Shown: positions 7,111 through 16,465, numbered from the stretch's first letter. The stretch is DNA of 64,000 bases from Caballeronia temeraria (GCF_001544795.2 NZ_FCOI02000018.1:1-64000), one strand, 5' to 3'. Translations and numbers: made by a program. The notes: a model not told the origin generated them from the letters alone.

Positions 7111-10100
7111 TCAGCAGAAGTTGCGACTCACGGTCGTGAGGCCGCCGAGCAGATGGGACATGTCAACGAGGCGCTGGGCGACGAGGTGCCGGACCTCGCC
7201 TTCACACTGCCAGGTGCCATACACGGCGAGGAGTGCTGCGCCTAGGGCCTCTTTTCGCTGCTTCTCAAGTAGCGATGGCCAGACGATCACGTTGACGTTG
7301 CCCGTTTCGTCTTCCAGGGTCACAAACATCACGCCCTTGGCGGTGCCCGGCCGCTGCCTGACGGTGACGAGCCCGCAGCCCCGCGCCAGTCGTCCGTTGC
7401 GGTACGTGCGCAACGTCGCGGCGGGCATGAGCCGGTTTTCGAGCAGGATAGGCCGCAGAAGCGAAAGCGGATGCCGGCCCAAGGTGAGCCCCGATGCGTT
7501 GTAATCGCTGACGATGTCCTCGGCCTCGGACGGCGCGCCCAACGCTGGCGTTTCATCATCGATGCGGCTGTCGGCCAGGATGTCCCGGTCGGGGACGGCC
7601 GCGACCGATTGCCAAAGCGCTTCGCGGCGATTGCCGGCAAGCGAGCGCAGAGCGTTCGCCGCTGCGAGCACCTGGAGGTCCCGCCGATCGAGTTGAGCGC
7701 GGCCCGCCAGGTCACTCACGCTGGAGAACGGCTTCACGGCGCGCGCGTTCTCGATGCGTTCCGCTGCGCCGTCCCGCATGCCTTTGAGTAACGACAAGCC
7801 GAGACGCACGACGGGCTTTGCACGATCGATGCGACGCTCGAGCACTGAGTCCCAGCCGCTGACGGTGACGTCGATCGGCATCACCTCGACTCCGTGGCGC
7901 TTCGCGTCCTGCACGAGTTGTGACGGCGAATAAAAGCCCATCGGCTGCGAATTGAGCATCGCCGCAAGGAAAGCTGCCGGTTCGTGGCATTTGAGCCAGC
8001 TGCTTGCATAGACGAGAAGCGCGAAGCTCGCCGCGTGACTTTCCGGAAAGCCGTACTCGCCGAAGCCCTTGATCTGCTCGAAAATGGCCTCCGCAAATGC
8101 CTTCTCATAGCCGCGCTCCTGCATGCCATTGACGATGCGGTCGTAGTACTGCTGTAGTCCGCCTTTGCGTTTCCAGGCAGCCATCGCACGACGCAGTTGA
8201 TCCGCCTCGCCCGGTGTAAAGCCCGCAGCCAGGATCGCGACCTGCATCACCTGCTCCTGGAAAATCGGCACGCCAAGCGTGCGGCCCAGTGCGATTTCCA
8301 GTGCTGGGCTGGGATAAGTCACCGGCTCGATCTTCTGACGCCGTCGAAGATACGGATGAACGGCACCGCCTTGAATCGGCCCGGGACGCACGATCGCAAC
8401 TTCAATCACAAGATCGTAGAAAGTGCGTGGTTGCATGCGCGGCAACATGCTCATCTGCGCGCGTGATTCAATCTGAAACACGCCGACCGTATCCGCCTGG
8501 GAAATCATCTCGTACGTCTCGGGATCTTCCGACGGGATGTCCTGCATCTCGAAACGTTCGCCGCGCTGCTCGGAGACGATGTCGAGCGTGCGGCGGATCG
8601 CCGACAACATTCCAAGCGCAAGCACGTCGATTTTCAGCAGTCCCAGTGCCTCGAGATCGTCTTTGTCCCACTGGATCGCACTGCGATCCGCCATCGCGGC
8701 ATTCTCGACGGGTACGAGTCGTGTGAGCTTGCCGCGGCTGATGACGAAGCCCCCGGAATGCTGTGACAGGTGCCGCGGAAAATTTAGGATCTCGGCGGCG
8801 AGTTTCGCCCACATCGCAATGAGCGGGTTGGTCGGGTCGAGCCCCGACTCCTCGAAGCGGCGCAACAGATCCTGCGAATGATCGAACCATTGGTGGCTTT
8901 TGGCGACCTTGTCGACGATCTGAGGATCGATGCCGAGCGCCTTGCCGGTTTCACGCAGCGCGCCGCGCGGTCGATAGGTCGAGACCGCGGCGGCAATCGC
9001 GGCCCGATCTCGGCCATACTTCCGATAGATGTACTGGATCACCTCTTCGCGCCGCTGGTGCTCGAAGTCAACATCGATATCGGGCGGCTCGCCCCGTTCC
9101 TTGGAGATGAAGCGCTCGAACAGCATGTTGCCGCGCGAAGGATCGACTTCGGTGACGCCTAGGCAATAACAGACGGCACTGTTCGCTGCAGATCCGCGCC
9201 CCTGACACAGGATGTGCTGGCTTCGCGCGAAGCGCACGATGTCGTAGACCGTTAGGAAGTATGCCTCGTACCGCATCTCGCGAATCAGTTGCAGTTCGTG
9301 TTCGATCTGTTGCTGAACCTGAAGTGCGATGCCGGCGGGAAAGCGCTTATGCGCGCCGATATACGTCTCCTGCCGCAGATACCCCTCGTGCGTGAAGCCG
9401 TCCGGCACGAGCTCGTCGGGATACTCGTAGCGCAGTTCGTCCAGAGAGAACGTGCAACGCTCGAGGATGTCGAGGGTCTTTGCGAGCGCATGCGCGGGAT
9501 AGAGATTGGCGAGCCGTAGCCGCGAACGAAGGTGTTGCTCTGCATTAGGTGCGAGATCGTAGCCGCACTCGGCCACGGGCTTGCCGATGCGGATCGCCGT
9601 CATCGTGTCCTGCAGCGGCTTGCGCGAGCGCACATGCATCACGACGTTGCCGAGGGCAACGACCGGGACGCGGTGCCACTCGGCAATGTATTCGACGCTG
9701 CCACGATGAATGTCATCCATCGCGCGTTGATGCAGGATCAGGCCCACCCACGCGCGAGCGGGAAACGTCTCGTTGAGCCATTCAACTTGTGCGGACAGCG
9801 CGTCTTCCTTCGCGGGAAAATCCGGCACGAGGATCGCCAGGCAATCAGGCATGCCTCGCAGATGCGCGTACTCTTTCTCGGGTTTCGACAGGTCGTGCGG
9901 CGTAAGCAAGTACGAGCCTTTCGCTGCTCTCATGCGCCCGAGTGTGATCAGCTCGGACAAGTTGCCGTAGCCGTTGCGGTTCTGTGCGAGCAGGATCAGG
10001 CCGAACGCCGGGCTCTTGTCCGCGTGAACCAGCCGAAAGTAGGAGCCGATGATCAGCGGCAGCTTTTCTTCCTTGGCCTGGACGTGCGCACGCACCACCC

Positions 10101-10260
10101 CTGCAAGCGAGCACTCATCGGTGATCGCCAGACCCGAGTAGCCGAGTTGCGAGGCGCGCAGCACGAGCTCTTCGCCGTGCGATGCGCCATGCAGAAACGA
10201 AAAGTTGGTGAACGCGAACAGCTCCGCGTAGTCGGGAAGGGCCGACGAGAAGAGATCCAC
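7111..10260 (-). CDS. dnaE2: error-prone DNA polymerase DnaE2
   Basis: 1049 residues, a C-family polymerase of the ImuC/DnaE2 branch used in SOS translesion synthesis. The N-terminal PHP domain is seen at about 10-270 (FAFTNFSFLHGASHGEEL, LAITDECSLAG). The palm carries the catalytic Asp pair in PDIDVDFEHQRREEV, followed by HLSQHSGGFVIS. A helix-hairpin-helix and an OB-fold nucleic-acid domain lie near the C-terminus (FVTLEDETGNVNVIVWP). The length is usual for the family. It is the last gene of imuA-imuB-dnaE2 and starts 11 bases after imuB ends, so it should be co-induced by DNA damage through the LexA site before imuA. Confidence 0.96.
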   Translation of the reverse strand: MDLFSSALPDYAELFAFTNFSFLHGASHGEELVLRASQLGYSGLAITDECSLAGVVRAHVQAKEEKLPLIIGSYFRLVHADKSPAFGLILLAQNRNGYGNLSELITLGRMRAAKGSYLLTPHDLSKPEKEYAHLRGMPDCLAILVPDFPAKEDALSAQVEWLNETFPARAWVGLILHQRAMDDIHRGSVEYIAEWHRVPVVALGNVVMHVRSRKPLQDTMTAIRIGKPVAECGYDLAPNAEQHLRSRLRLANLYPAHALAKTLDILERCTFSLDELRYEYPDELVPDGFTHEGYLRQETYIGAHKRFPAGIALQVQQQIEHELQLIREMRYEAYFLTVYDIVRFARSQHILCQGRGSAANSAVCYCLGVTEVDPSRGNMLFERFISKERGEPPDIDVDFEHQRREEVIQYIYRKYGRDRAAIAAAVSTYRPRGALRETGKALGIDPQIVDKVAKSHQWFDHSQDLLRRFEESGLDPTNPLIAMWAKLAAEILNFPRHLSQHSGGFVISRGKLTRLVPVENAAMADRSAIQWDKDDLEALGLLKIDVLALGMLSAIRRTLDIVSEQRGERFEMQDIPSEDPETYEMISQADTVGVFQIESRAQMSMLPRMQPRTFYDLVIEVAIVRPGPIQGGAVHPYLRRRQKIEPVTYPSPALEIALGRTLGVPIFQEQVMQVAILAAGFTPGEADQLRRAMAAWKRKGGLQQYYDRIVNGMQERGYEKAFAEAIFEQIKGFGEYGFPESHAASFALLVYASSWLKCHEPAAFLAAMLNSQPMGFYSPSQLVQDAKRHGVEVMPIDVTVSGWDSVLERRIDRAKPVVRLGLSLLKGMRDGAAERIENARAVKPFSSVSDLAGRAQLDRRDLQVLAAANALRSLAGNRREALWQSVAAVPDRDILADSRIDDETPALGAPSEAEDIVSDYNASGLTLGRHPLSLLRPILLENRLMPAATLRTYRNGRLARGCGLVTVRQRPGTAKGVMFVTLEDETGNVNVIVWPSLLEKQRKEALGAALLAVYGTWQCEGEVRHLVAQRLVDMSHLLGGLTTVSRNFC

Positions 10261-10271
10261 GGCGACACCGA

Positions 10272-11735
10272 TTATCCGAACAGCCCATGAAGGAACCAGC
10301 GGACTTCTTCGGTCTTCACGCTGGGGCGCTCACGGTAGATCCAATAGCAGCTTTTATCGGTGGCTTCCGCTACGTAGTAGTCGCGCGTCACCAATTCGCC
10401 GTCGTGCCAGCCCGCCTCAATGCGTTCGCCCGTCGAGACGAGCTTGAGCGGCGAACCATAGAACGGTCGGTGATTCTTGATCATCAGCCGCACGGGCGTG
10501 TCGAGCAACCAGGTCGGGCGCGGAAGTTCGGCAGGAGGAGGGCACGCCTTGGTCGTGGCTTGCACCGGCACCCATTGATTCGCGTGTTCGGGCCGATGGT
10601 CCGACGTCGGCGCGGGTCGCAACACGTTCTCGGCGCCAAGTCGCGCGACCAGCAGTTCGAGCAGGCGATTGTGATCCTGCGCGGAACCGCCCGGATCGGG
10701 GAAAAGCGAATCGCTGGGCGGCTCGGCCGGCTGCACCTTCGATGCCGTCAGGCGCACTGCGATGACGGCCGCCTCGAGCTCGATACGCCCGAGCCGTTCC
10801 TTGAGTAGTCGCACGAGGTGCTCTTCGTGCCATGTCGGCTCGGCCAATGCGATATCGATCACTGTCGGTTCGATCGCCTGGCGGCCGCGCTCGTGTTCCA
10901 GCGTGATGGTCGCCTGCGTCAGCGCAAGCTGCTGCGCGCTCAGCCAGCCGCACAGTTGCACGATCAGGCGTCGAGCGGAAAACAGAACCGCTTCTGCGTG
11001 TTCGACGCGGTCGGGCAGCTCGGTGCGCGCGCTGAAAGACGGCGGCAGCTCAAGCCACTCGTAAAGTTCGGGCGACAGGCCGTAGGCGCGGTCGAGAGAA
11101 TCCAGTAAGTCCACACCGCACCTTTTCTTGAGACCTGCACGCGGCAGGCGACGAATATCGTTGAGCACTCGGCAACCAAGGCCGTTAAACCACTCGGCGA
11201 ACGACCGAACCTCGGGGACCACCATGAAGGGCAGCTCCCCGAGATACCGTTCGAGCGAACGCATCTTGAGCACGCGCCGGCGACCGCGTTTGGCGAGGAG
11301 CCACGCGCCTTGACCCGTCGGCGCGACACTCATGCGGGCGGTGACGCCGATCGCATTGACCGCTTTCCGGATCTGTCGGCACACGTGCGTGATGCCCCCG
11401 AAAAGCCGGAGACTCGCCGTCACGTCCACGACGATGGTTTCTTCCTCACGCACGGCGACCTGAGGCGAGAAGCGCAGCAGCGCGAAAGCGACTTCGCGTT
11501 GCACGTCGAGTTCGCGTACGGGGCTGCGGTCGTACATCAGCGCGTCGGCTGACAGTGTCGTCACCCCACCGCGCTTCATCCCCACCAACACCCCTGCGTC
11601 TCTTGCTGCCTGGTCGAGCACTATGACCTTGTCACGCTCGAGCACCACACATCCGTGTTCAGTCGGAGAGGAGAACCTCGGACGGAACACCTCCAGCGAA
11701 AGCCGGGGCAGGAAGATGGCGACGAACACGGCCAT
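10272..11735 (-). CDS. imuB: ImuB, Y-family polymerase-like adaptor
   Basis: About 487 residues from MAVFVAIFLPRLSLEVFRP. ImuB resembles a Y-family polymerase but in known cases is catalytically inactive and works as a hub joining DnaE2, the beta clamp and ImuA. Consistent with this, the usual first catalytic Asp is absent (the start reads VAIFLPRLSLE). The palm/fingers region (residues 5-200) and little-finger region (about 230-340) are present. A segment near PPSDSLFPDPGG resembles the place where a clamp-binding motif is found in relatives. An earlier ATG at 11849 is possible but lies deep inside imuA. The start overlaps the end of imuA by 77 bases. Confidence 0.92.
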   Translation of the reverse strand: MAVFVAIFLPRLSLEVFRPRFSSPTEHGCVVLERDKVIVLDQAARDAGVLVGMKRGGVTTLSADALMYDRSPVRELDVQREVAFALLRFSPQVAVREEETIVVDVTASLRLFGGITHVCRQIRKAVNAIGVTARMSVAPTGQGAWLLAKRGRRRVLKMRSLERYLGELPFMVVPEVRSFAEWFNGLGCRVLNDIRRLPRAGLKKRCGVDLLDSLDRAYGLSPELYEWLELPPSFSARTELPDRVEHAEAVLFSARRLIVQLCGWLSAQQLALTQATITLEHERGRQAIEPTVIDIALAEPTWHEEHLVRLLKERLGRIELEAAVIAVRLTASKVQPAEPPSDSLFPDPGGSAQDHNRLLELLVARLGAENVLRPAPTSDHRPEHANQWVPVQATTKACPPPAELPRPTWLLDTPVRLMIKNHRPFYGSPLKLVSTGERIEAGWHDGELVTRDYYVAEATDKSCYWIYRERPSVKTEEVRWFLHGLFG

Positions 11736-12372
11736 GAGGACTGAGCAGAATCGGAGACGGTTGAAGGTGGATGGACAGTGGATCGGTTCGGGTGGGACCT
11801 CGTCGCTTGATGACATCGACGACGATGCCGCTGCCGGCGGGCCGCACACCCAACCGTAAGGTTGCGGGTGATGAATCCTGGGCAGCGGCGAGCGGTCGGA
11901 TCAGAATCAGCAAGGTTTCGGTCGCCTGTGCCGCCAGATGCAATCGCCGTAACGCCTCAGATCGAATGTGCTGTTGCCAGAAGAGCAACGCGCCGCAACT
12001 TCGGGCGTTGAGCACGCGCTCGGCGCACCAGAGCGCGTCGGCTGTCTTCGGCGCGCGCAGCATCATCAGCTTGTCCAGCGGCACACCTAGGTACGAAAAA
12101 GCCAGGCTGTTCGGCACGTGCGGCGCCTGCAACAGCGCGATCGGCCGCTTGCTGACGGCGATGAGCGCGGGCTTGAGCAGCCGAATTTCACCGATGCCCG
12201 GCTGCTGGACCAGCAACTCCACCAGCGCCGCGATGGGCCAGCCACCGCCGGGCAGTTCGGCCGACAAGGCCGCGTAGCCGGTGTCGATGGTCTTGCCGTA
12301 CGCACGCGCAAGCTGCGACCCGAGCCACAAGGCCGGGTGCAGCGAAGCGATATCCTGAGGCAGAGCGGCCAT
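11659..12372 (-). CDS. imuA: ImuA, RecA-like SOS mutagenesis protein
   Basis: 237 residues, first gene of the SOS translesion cassette. The sequence matches the ImuA/SulA-like group: HPALWLGSQLAR, LPGGGWPIAALVELL, then a RecA-fold core (IRLLKPALIAVSKRPIALLQAPHVPN). ImuA binds ImuB and is needed for damage-induced mutagenesis. The ATG at 12372 is 23 bases from a perfect LexA box, and the leader is short with no strong ribosome site. The C-terminal 25 codons overlap imuB. Confidence 0.9.
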   Translation of the reverse strand: MAALPQDIASLHPALWLGSQLARAYGKTIDTGYAALSAELPGGGWPIAALVELLVQQPGIGEIRLLKPALIAVSKRPIALLQAPHVPNSLAFSYLGVPLDKLMMLRAPKTADALWCAERVLNARSCGALLFWQQHIRSEALRRLHLAAQATETLLILIRPLAAAQDSSPATLRLGVRPAGSGIVVDVIKRRGPTRTDPLSIHLQPSPILLSPHGRVRRHLPAPAFAGGVPSEVLLSD

Positions 12373-12394
12373 AGTGAAAGGGGCTGGTTAGAAC

Positions 12395-12412
12395 ACTGTA
12401 TAAATGTACAGT
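12395..12412 (-). promoter_or_regulatory. LexA (SOS) box overlapping the imuA promoter
   Basis: The palindrome ACTGT-ATAAATGT-ACAGT matches the consensus CTGT-N8-ACAG exactly. On the minus strand, TTGAGC (-35-like), 17 bases, then TTTATA (-10-like) places the box over the -10 element, so bound LexA would block transcription of imuA-imuB-dnaE2. Confidence 0.85.
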
Positions 12413-12502
12413 GGTATCTTAGCTCAAAAATTGAAGCAGTGATTTGCACCTTTTTAACTGGCGACAGAAAAAACTGACCAATATGCTTGACCGGGACGTC
12501 CG

Positions 12503-12775
12503 ATGCCCGAGTTCGCTGAGTTCGTCGCCAAGCTGCGCGAGGCGCTCGGCGAAGCAACGCAATCGATGTGGCGGTCGTCCGCGGAAGGCGGCCGAGCCGA
12601 CATTCTTCGCGCAGGAAGACGGCGCACGATCGGGGTGGAGTCGATGACGGCGTTAGTCGCTGGCGGATCGAAGGCAGCGCGTGCGACCGCGCATTACTGC
12701 GCTGGGTGCGACGGTTCGTGCTCGGGGACGACTGCGCTGCAACGAGCGCCGGCGCTCAGCCGTTGAAAGTCCGGA
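12503..12775 (+). pseudogene. frameshifted remnant of a small gene
   Basis: Coherent protein-like stretches appear in three frames one after another: EFAEFVAKLREALGEAT, then AAEPTFFAQEDG, then VSRWRIEGSACDRALLRW and RRFVLGDDCA. Joined in order they read like one soluble protein of about 85 residues, so at least two indels seem to have broken it. The parent family is not recognised. The alternative is chance open frames in G+C-rich DNA. Confidence 0.4.
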
Positions 12776-12855
12776 GCGCGTCCGCACCTGCACGTAGCAG
12801 GCGGTGAGTTGGCGGTCAAGTGGCTAGTATGTGAGGAACCTGGAACGAGACGAAC

Positions 12856-13206
12856 ATGCCTGATATTGACGAACTGAAAGGCGCGCGAGCGGATCTGCTC
12901 TGCTTTCTGGTAGCGACCGTTGCAGCTTCGTATGCGCTAACCCAAGAATGGCGCGTGGACCATGTGGTCGAGAGCGGCCGCATCTGGCTCAAGCGCAATC
13001 TTGTCACCGTGCAATGGCTCGAACGCATCCGCATCGGCCAACTGGCCCTCAAAATCGCTCGGCGTGACCTGAAAGGAGCGGGTATCACGGTGCGCCAGTC
13101 GGACGTGCAGGCACTTTTCACCGGCGACATGGGGCTGAACCATGCGAGCACCGTGGTCCAAAAGATGATGAGGCTGTGCCGCGACGCTACGGGCACGGCA
13201 ACTTAA
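12856..13206 (+). CDS. hypothetical protein
   Basis: 116 residues beginning MPDIDELKGARADLLCF. It has a short hydrophobic segment (CFLVATVAASYAL, about 17-29) and then a charged, probably helical region. No family recognised. It ends 28 bases before the SRAP gene and reads the same way, so the two may be co-transcribed. Confidence 0.5.
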   Translation: MPDIDELKGARADLLCFLVATVAASYALTQEWRVDHVVESGRIWLKRNLVTVQWLERIRIGQLALKIARRDLKGAGITVRQSDVQALFTGDMGLNHASTVVQKMMRLCRDATGTAT

Positions 13207-13234
13207 ACCGATCGAAATATAAGAGGGGACGGCA

Positions 13235-14206
13235 GTGTGCTACTCGGCGCAGATCCAGGCTGATTATCGGCGATACGTGAAGATGTTCGGCGCACAGATG
13301 GACATTCGCGAGTTCGCGCGCCTGTTCTGGGAGCGCGCCGAAGGCAGCAAGGCGAAGATCCCGAAGGCGATGGAAGACGCCTTCCGTGAACATCGGACCG
13401 ATGACGAGCGCCAGATCAAGACCTTCATTGACCGGTACAGCGCTGAACAGGCGACCAGGGTCGAGCAAGAGCTTTTCAAGCAGCGCACGCGACTGGCCGA
13501 TGCCGAGCGTACGCTGCAGACGAAGACGACGAAAGCGGCGACCGAAAGCAAGCGCATTGCGACGGACAAGGTCGATGCAGCACTACGGCGCTTAGCCGAC
13601 TTCGGTCGAACGGAACAAGAGCCACGGGACTCACGCATCTTTCCCGGCTACTACGCCCCCGTGCTGGTGGTCGAGGACGGGCAGTATGTCGTCAAGCCGA
13701 TGCGCTACCAGTGTCGCATCGCGGGGAAGCCTGCAAATTACGATGTCAAGTACCCCGGAACATATAACGCGCGACGGGATAGTCTGGAGAAGTTCTGGAA
13801 ATCGTGCTTTGGCTACACGCATGGCCTATTGTTGGTTGACGTCTTCTATGAGAACGTTGCGAGGGCCAAGTGCGAGAACACACTGTTCGAAACGCATGAG
13901 GGATCGCAGGCGCCGGGCGAGAACGTCGTCCTGGAGTTTCGCCCCAATAACGGTCAGCTGCTGATGGTGGCGTGTCTTTGGTCGAAGTGGACAGCTCCGA
14001 ATCAGCCCGATCTCCTATCGTTTGCCGCCATCACCGATGATCCACCGCCCGAAGTCGTCGCAGCCGGTCACGATCGTTGCATCGTGCCGATTAAGCCCGA
14101 AAACGTCGAGGCATGGTTGAATCCCAATCCGTCGAATCTCGATGCGCTGTACGGAATCTTGGATGATCGCGACCGCCCGTATTACGAACACCGACTTGCC
14201 GCGTGA
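13235..14206 (+). CDS. SRAP/HMCES-type abasic-site DNA-protein crosslink protein, enlarged
   Basis: 323 residues from a GTG start with AGAGGGGA five bases upstream. Maturation of SRAP proteins exposes Cys2, which forms a covalent link with abasic sites in single-stranded DNA. Here Cys2 (MCYSA), Asn178 (TYNARRDSL), Glu206 (DVFYENV) and His279 (AAGHDRCIVPI) match the four catalytic positions of YedK/HMCES. The usual domain is about 220 residues; this one has an extra charged, probably coiled-coil segment at about 40-125 rich in Arg, Lys, Glu and Thr. Its position beside the SOS operon fits the family's name, SOS-response-associated. I see no LexA box directly before it. Confidence 0.88.
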   Translation: MCYSAQIQADYRRYVKMFGAQMDIREFARLFWERAEGSKAKIPKAMEDAFREHRTDDERQIKTFIDRYSAEQATRVEQELFKQRTRLADAERTLQTKTTKAATESKRIATDKVDAALRRLADFGRTEQEPRDSRIFPGYYAPVLVVEDGQYVVKPMRYQCRIAGKPANYDVKYPGTYNARRDSLEKFWKSCFGYTHGLLLVDVFYENVARAKCENTLFETHEGSQAPGENVVLEFRPNNGQLLMVACLWSKWTAPNQPDLLSFAAITDDPPPEVVAAGHDRCIVPIKPENVEAWLNPNPSNLDALYGILDDRDRPYYEHRLAA

Positions 14207-14394
14207 AACTGACAGTTCAATTCTATGGTTTACGAAGGGGAGCCTTTAGCGTCACCGGAGCAGACGAGGCCCAAACCTGCCCATGGTCGCTCGAAAGCGA
14301 GAACGGTCGAATCATCGAAAATTTGCGACAAAAAGTGCGCTTTAGAATGACGGCGTTCCCATTTTGATCGTTTCAGTCCCGCCGCCTTACATAA

Positions 14395-14625
14395 TCAATG
14401 CTTCGCAACTTCGAAAGGTGGGAGCGGTAGGGTTTGCCCATCGACGAAAGCAAACGCGCAGCGAATGGCGAATCGGTACGCACCGTCTTTGCTCGCGAAC
14501 ACGCCAAGATCGCCCAGGGAGGTCGCTTCACCGTCCTCTTCGAGAATCGATGCGCGGGCAACGAACGCGCGGCCGACGCGTGCGACGGATGGTTTAATTG
14601 CCGCACCGTGGTGATAGAAAATCAT
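14395..14625 (-). CDS. small conserved-looking hypothetical protein
   Basis: 76 residues, MIFYHHGAAIKPSVARVG, then FVARASILEEDGEATSLGDLG and a tail LPLPPFEVAK. The pattern of a short beta-rich protein with a preceding GGGGA ribosome site suggests a real gene of the type common in Burkholderia genomes. Function unknown. Confidence 0.55.
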   Translation of the reverse strand: MIFYHHGAAIKPSVARVGRAFVARASILEEDGEATSLGDLGVFASKDGAYRFAIRCAFAFVDGQTLPLPPFEVAKH

Positions 14626-14860
14626 CTTTCATGTCCCCTTTTATGCCGTGCGAATGAAGCCAGAATAGCGCGAAAAAATTAACTGCATGTGAAGACGTCT
14701 CTCTCGAATGGGCACTTAATTGCATTTGCCAACCACGGCACGGTTCTGGCAGGCGCCCTCGGTCGCAAATTCATCATATCGGGCAGTCGGACATTCCCCG
14801 ATATTAGAAAAACCAGCGGAATTTTCTATACTTGCTGCTTCAAAGCTCTGAGGACACGCT

Positions 14861-15559
14861 ATGTGGCAGGCACAATGGCAGCAGGCGTCGGCTCTTCTGA
14901 CGCAGGTTGACTGGCCCAACTGGCTCGCGATCGCTGGCACATCGAGTGCCATTAGCGCGATCGTCGTGCTCGCGATGCAAGGATTGAAGGAGCGCATCAC
15001 TGCTCGACGCGAACGATGCGACGCAGCTCTGGAAGTTGCTATATCGCTCGAAGGGTATGCACGCGTGTGCAGGGCCATGATGCATCGTGCGCAGTGGGCC
15101 CGGGACGAAGCGACCCGCTCCGGAAATCGCGAAGCTGCGCAAAGTGCAATGCTGCCGGCGTTTGTTTACCCCGAAAAGATCCAGTGGCGGCGACTCAGTC
15201 ACCGCGTCGTGTCCGATTTGCGCGACTTTCCCGCCAGGATTCACGCTGGCCGGGAAGACTTGAACTCGTTCTCGGAGTTTCGCGATCCTGCCGTATTTTG
15301 CGATGAGGTAAGTTTCGAGAGTGCGAAAGCGGCAAGGGATGCGCTGGCGCTGGCTCGCGAAACGAGAAAGAAGCACAGGTGTGTGCCGTGGCGGCCGGGG
15401 GCGAAGGATGCCGATCTGAGCCGCGAGTTATTGACGTTGATCGCTCGTGCCGAAGAAAAACGCGTAGAGAGCGTCAAGCAGCGCACCAGCGTGGCAGTCC
15501 CCGCTGAAGCGTCGGCCACGTTGCTTGGATCGGAGCCAGGCAATCCTCGCATCGCTTAG
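14861..15559 (+). CDS. membrane-anchored hypothetical protein
   Basis: 232 residues. One hydrophobic segment (about 20-42, WLAIAGTSSAISAIVVLAMQ) is followed by a cytoplasmic, Arg/Glu-rich, mostly helical domain (RRERCDAALEVAISLEGYARV, then ARDALALARETRKKH). No family recognised. It is followed after 35 bases by another hypothetical gene on the same strand. Confidence 0.6.
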   Translation: MWQAQWQQASALLTQVDWPNWLAIAGTSSAISAIVVLAMQGLKERITARRERCDAALEVAISLEGYARVCRAMMHRAQWARDEATRSGNREAAQSAMLPAFVYPEKIQWRRLSHRVVSDLRDFPARIHAGREDLNSFSEFRDPAVFCDEVSFESAKAARDALALARETRKKHRCVPWRPGAKDADLSRELLTLIARAEEKRVESVKQRTSVAVPAEASATLLGSEPGNPRIA

Positions 15560-15594
15560 TAGGCAGGGCTGTCATCGACAGAGATTCCGCCGTC

Positions 15595-16038
15595 ATGCCT
15601 GTTTCCAAAAAGAGGAAGTCGCCCAAGAAGCCGGGGCCTTTGCAGTCAAAGAAGTTTCTCCTTCCGATGCCTCGGGAGGATGCGGACGCCTTGTGTCTCC
15701 AGTCACGCCTTGCGCTCGAAGCCGTACGCGGGCAACGCGCTGCTCGACAAGAAGCGATCGTTCTCGCCCAGACTGTCCTGCTCACGAGTTTCTTGACCGA
15801 ATCTGGGCACGGGCTGCTCGACTTGCCTTTCGTGCGTCAGGTGGAAGAGGCGGTGCTTGCGATTCTTGATGTTGCAAAGATAAGCGGCGAGTGGAACTTC
15901 AGCGAGTCGCTCGTGGAGTCGCTCACTACGGTTGTCAACGAGCATGATCGACAGTTGCGAGAAGTGCGCTTCGGCCATATCGTGGCGGCGACCGAGCGAC
16001 TCGACCGGATGGTGGCGTCGGTACGCTTGCAGGGTTAG
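15595..16038 (+). CDS. hypothetical protein with basic N-terminus
   Basis: 147 residues. The first 22 residues are Lys/Pro-rich (PVSKKRKSPKKPGP) and may bind nucleic acid. The remainder is helical, with a hydrophobic patch AIVLAQTVLLTSFLTESG and later VVNEHDRQLREVRFGHIV. No family recognised. Confidence 0.55.
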   Translation: MPVSKKRKSPKKPGPLQSKKFLLPMPREDADALCLQSRLALEAVRGQRAARQEAIVLAQTVLLTSFLTESGHGLLDLPFVRQVEEAVLAILDVAKISGEWNFSESLVESLTTVVNEHDRQLREVRFGHIVAATERLDRMVASVRLQG

Positions 16039-16058
16039 GTTCGGCAGCGTTCGCGCCG

Positions 16059-16439
16059 TTACTTTTCGGACGGCAGCGGGAAGCGGCAGCCGTGCTCGTC
16101 AATACCTACAGGTTCATCGAAAGGGTGGTCGTCGCCTTCCTCATCCTCGCCGGTCAATGGGCGCGGCCAAGGCCACGCCTCCAGCGCCCATGGGGGAATC
16201 TCATGCACGATTTTGAACCCGTGTTCAGCGGGCGACGCCCAAATGTCGTCGAAGGTTTCGTCGAGAATCTGCTTGAGATAGACGCAGTCGTCGACGCTCA
16301 TATGACTTCGGCGTCTGCGATACCGGTCTTGTCCCGCAATCACGTGCTTTGACGCCAGGTCAAGCACGAGCCGGTGGGTGAGATAGGGCTCGCAGGCCCA
16401 GACCGATTCCCAGTCTCCTACTGCATATGGCCCGCTCAT
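16059..16439 (-). CDS. hypothetical acidic protein
   Basis: 126 residues, MSGPYAVGDWESVWACEPYL, ending in a Trp/Pro-rich and acidic stretch (PWALEAWPWPRP, GEDEEGDDHPFDEP). No family recognised. It shares direction with the gene upstream at 16466-16765. Confidence 0.5.
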   Translation of the reverse strand: MSGPYAVGDWESVWACEPYLTHRLVLDLASKHVIAGQDRYRRRRSHMSVDDCVYLKQILDETFDDIWASPAEHGFKIVHEIPPWALEAWPWPRPLTGEDEEGDDHPFDEPVGIDEHGCRFPLPSEK

Positions 16440-16465
16440 TGATCGGAGTCCGAGACCTGATCGTC

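Noticed and set aside
9532-10290. 252-codon plus-strand frame opposite dnaE2
   Set aside because: Antisense to the PHP domain of dnaE2; no protein features of its own.
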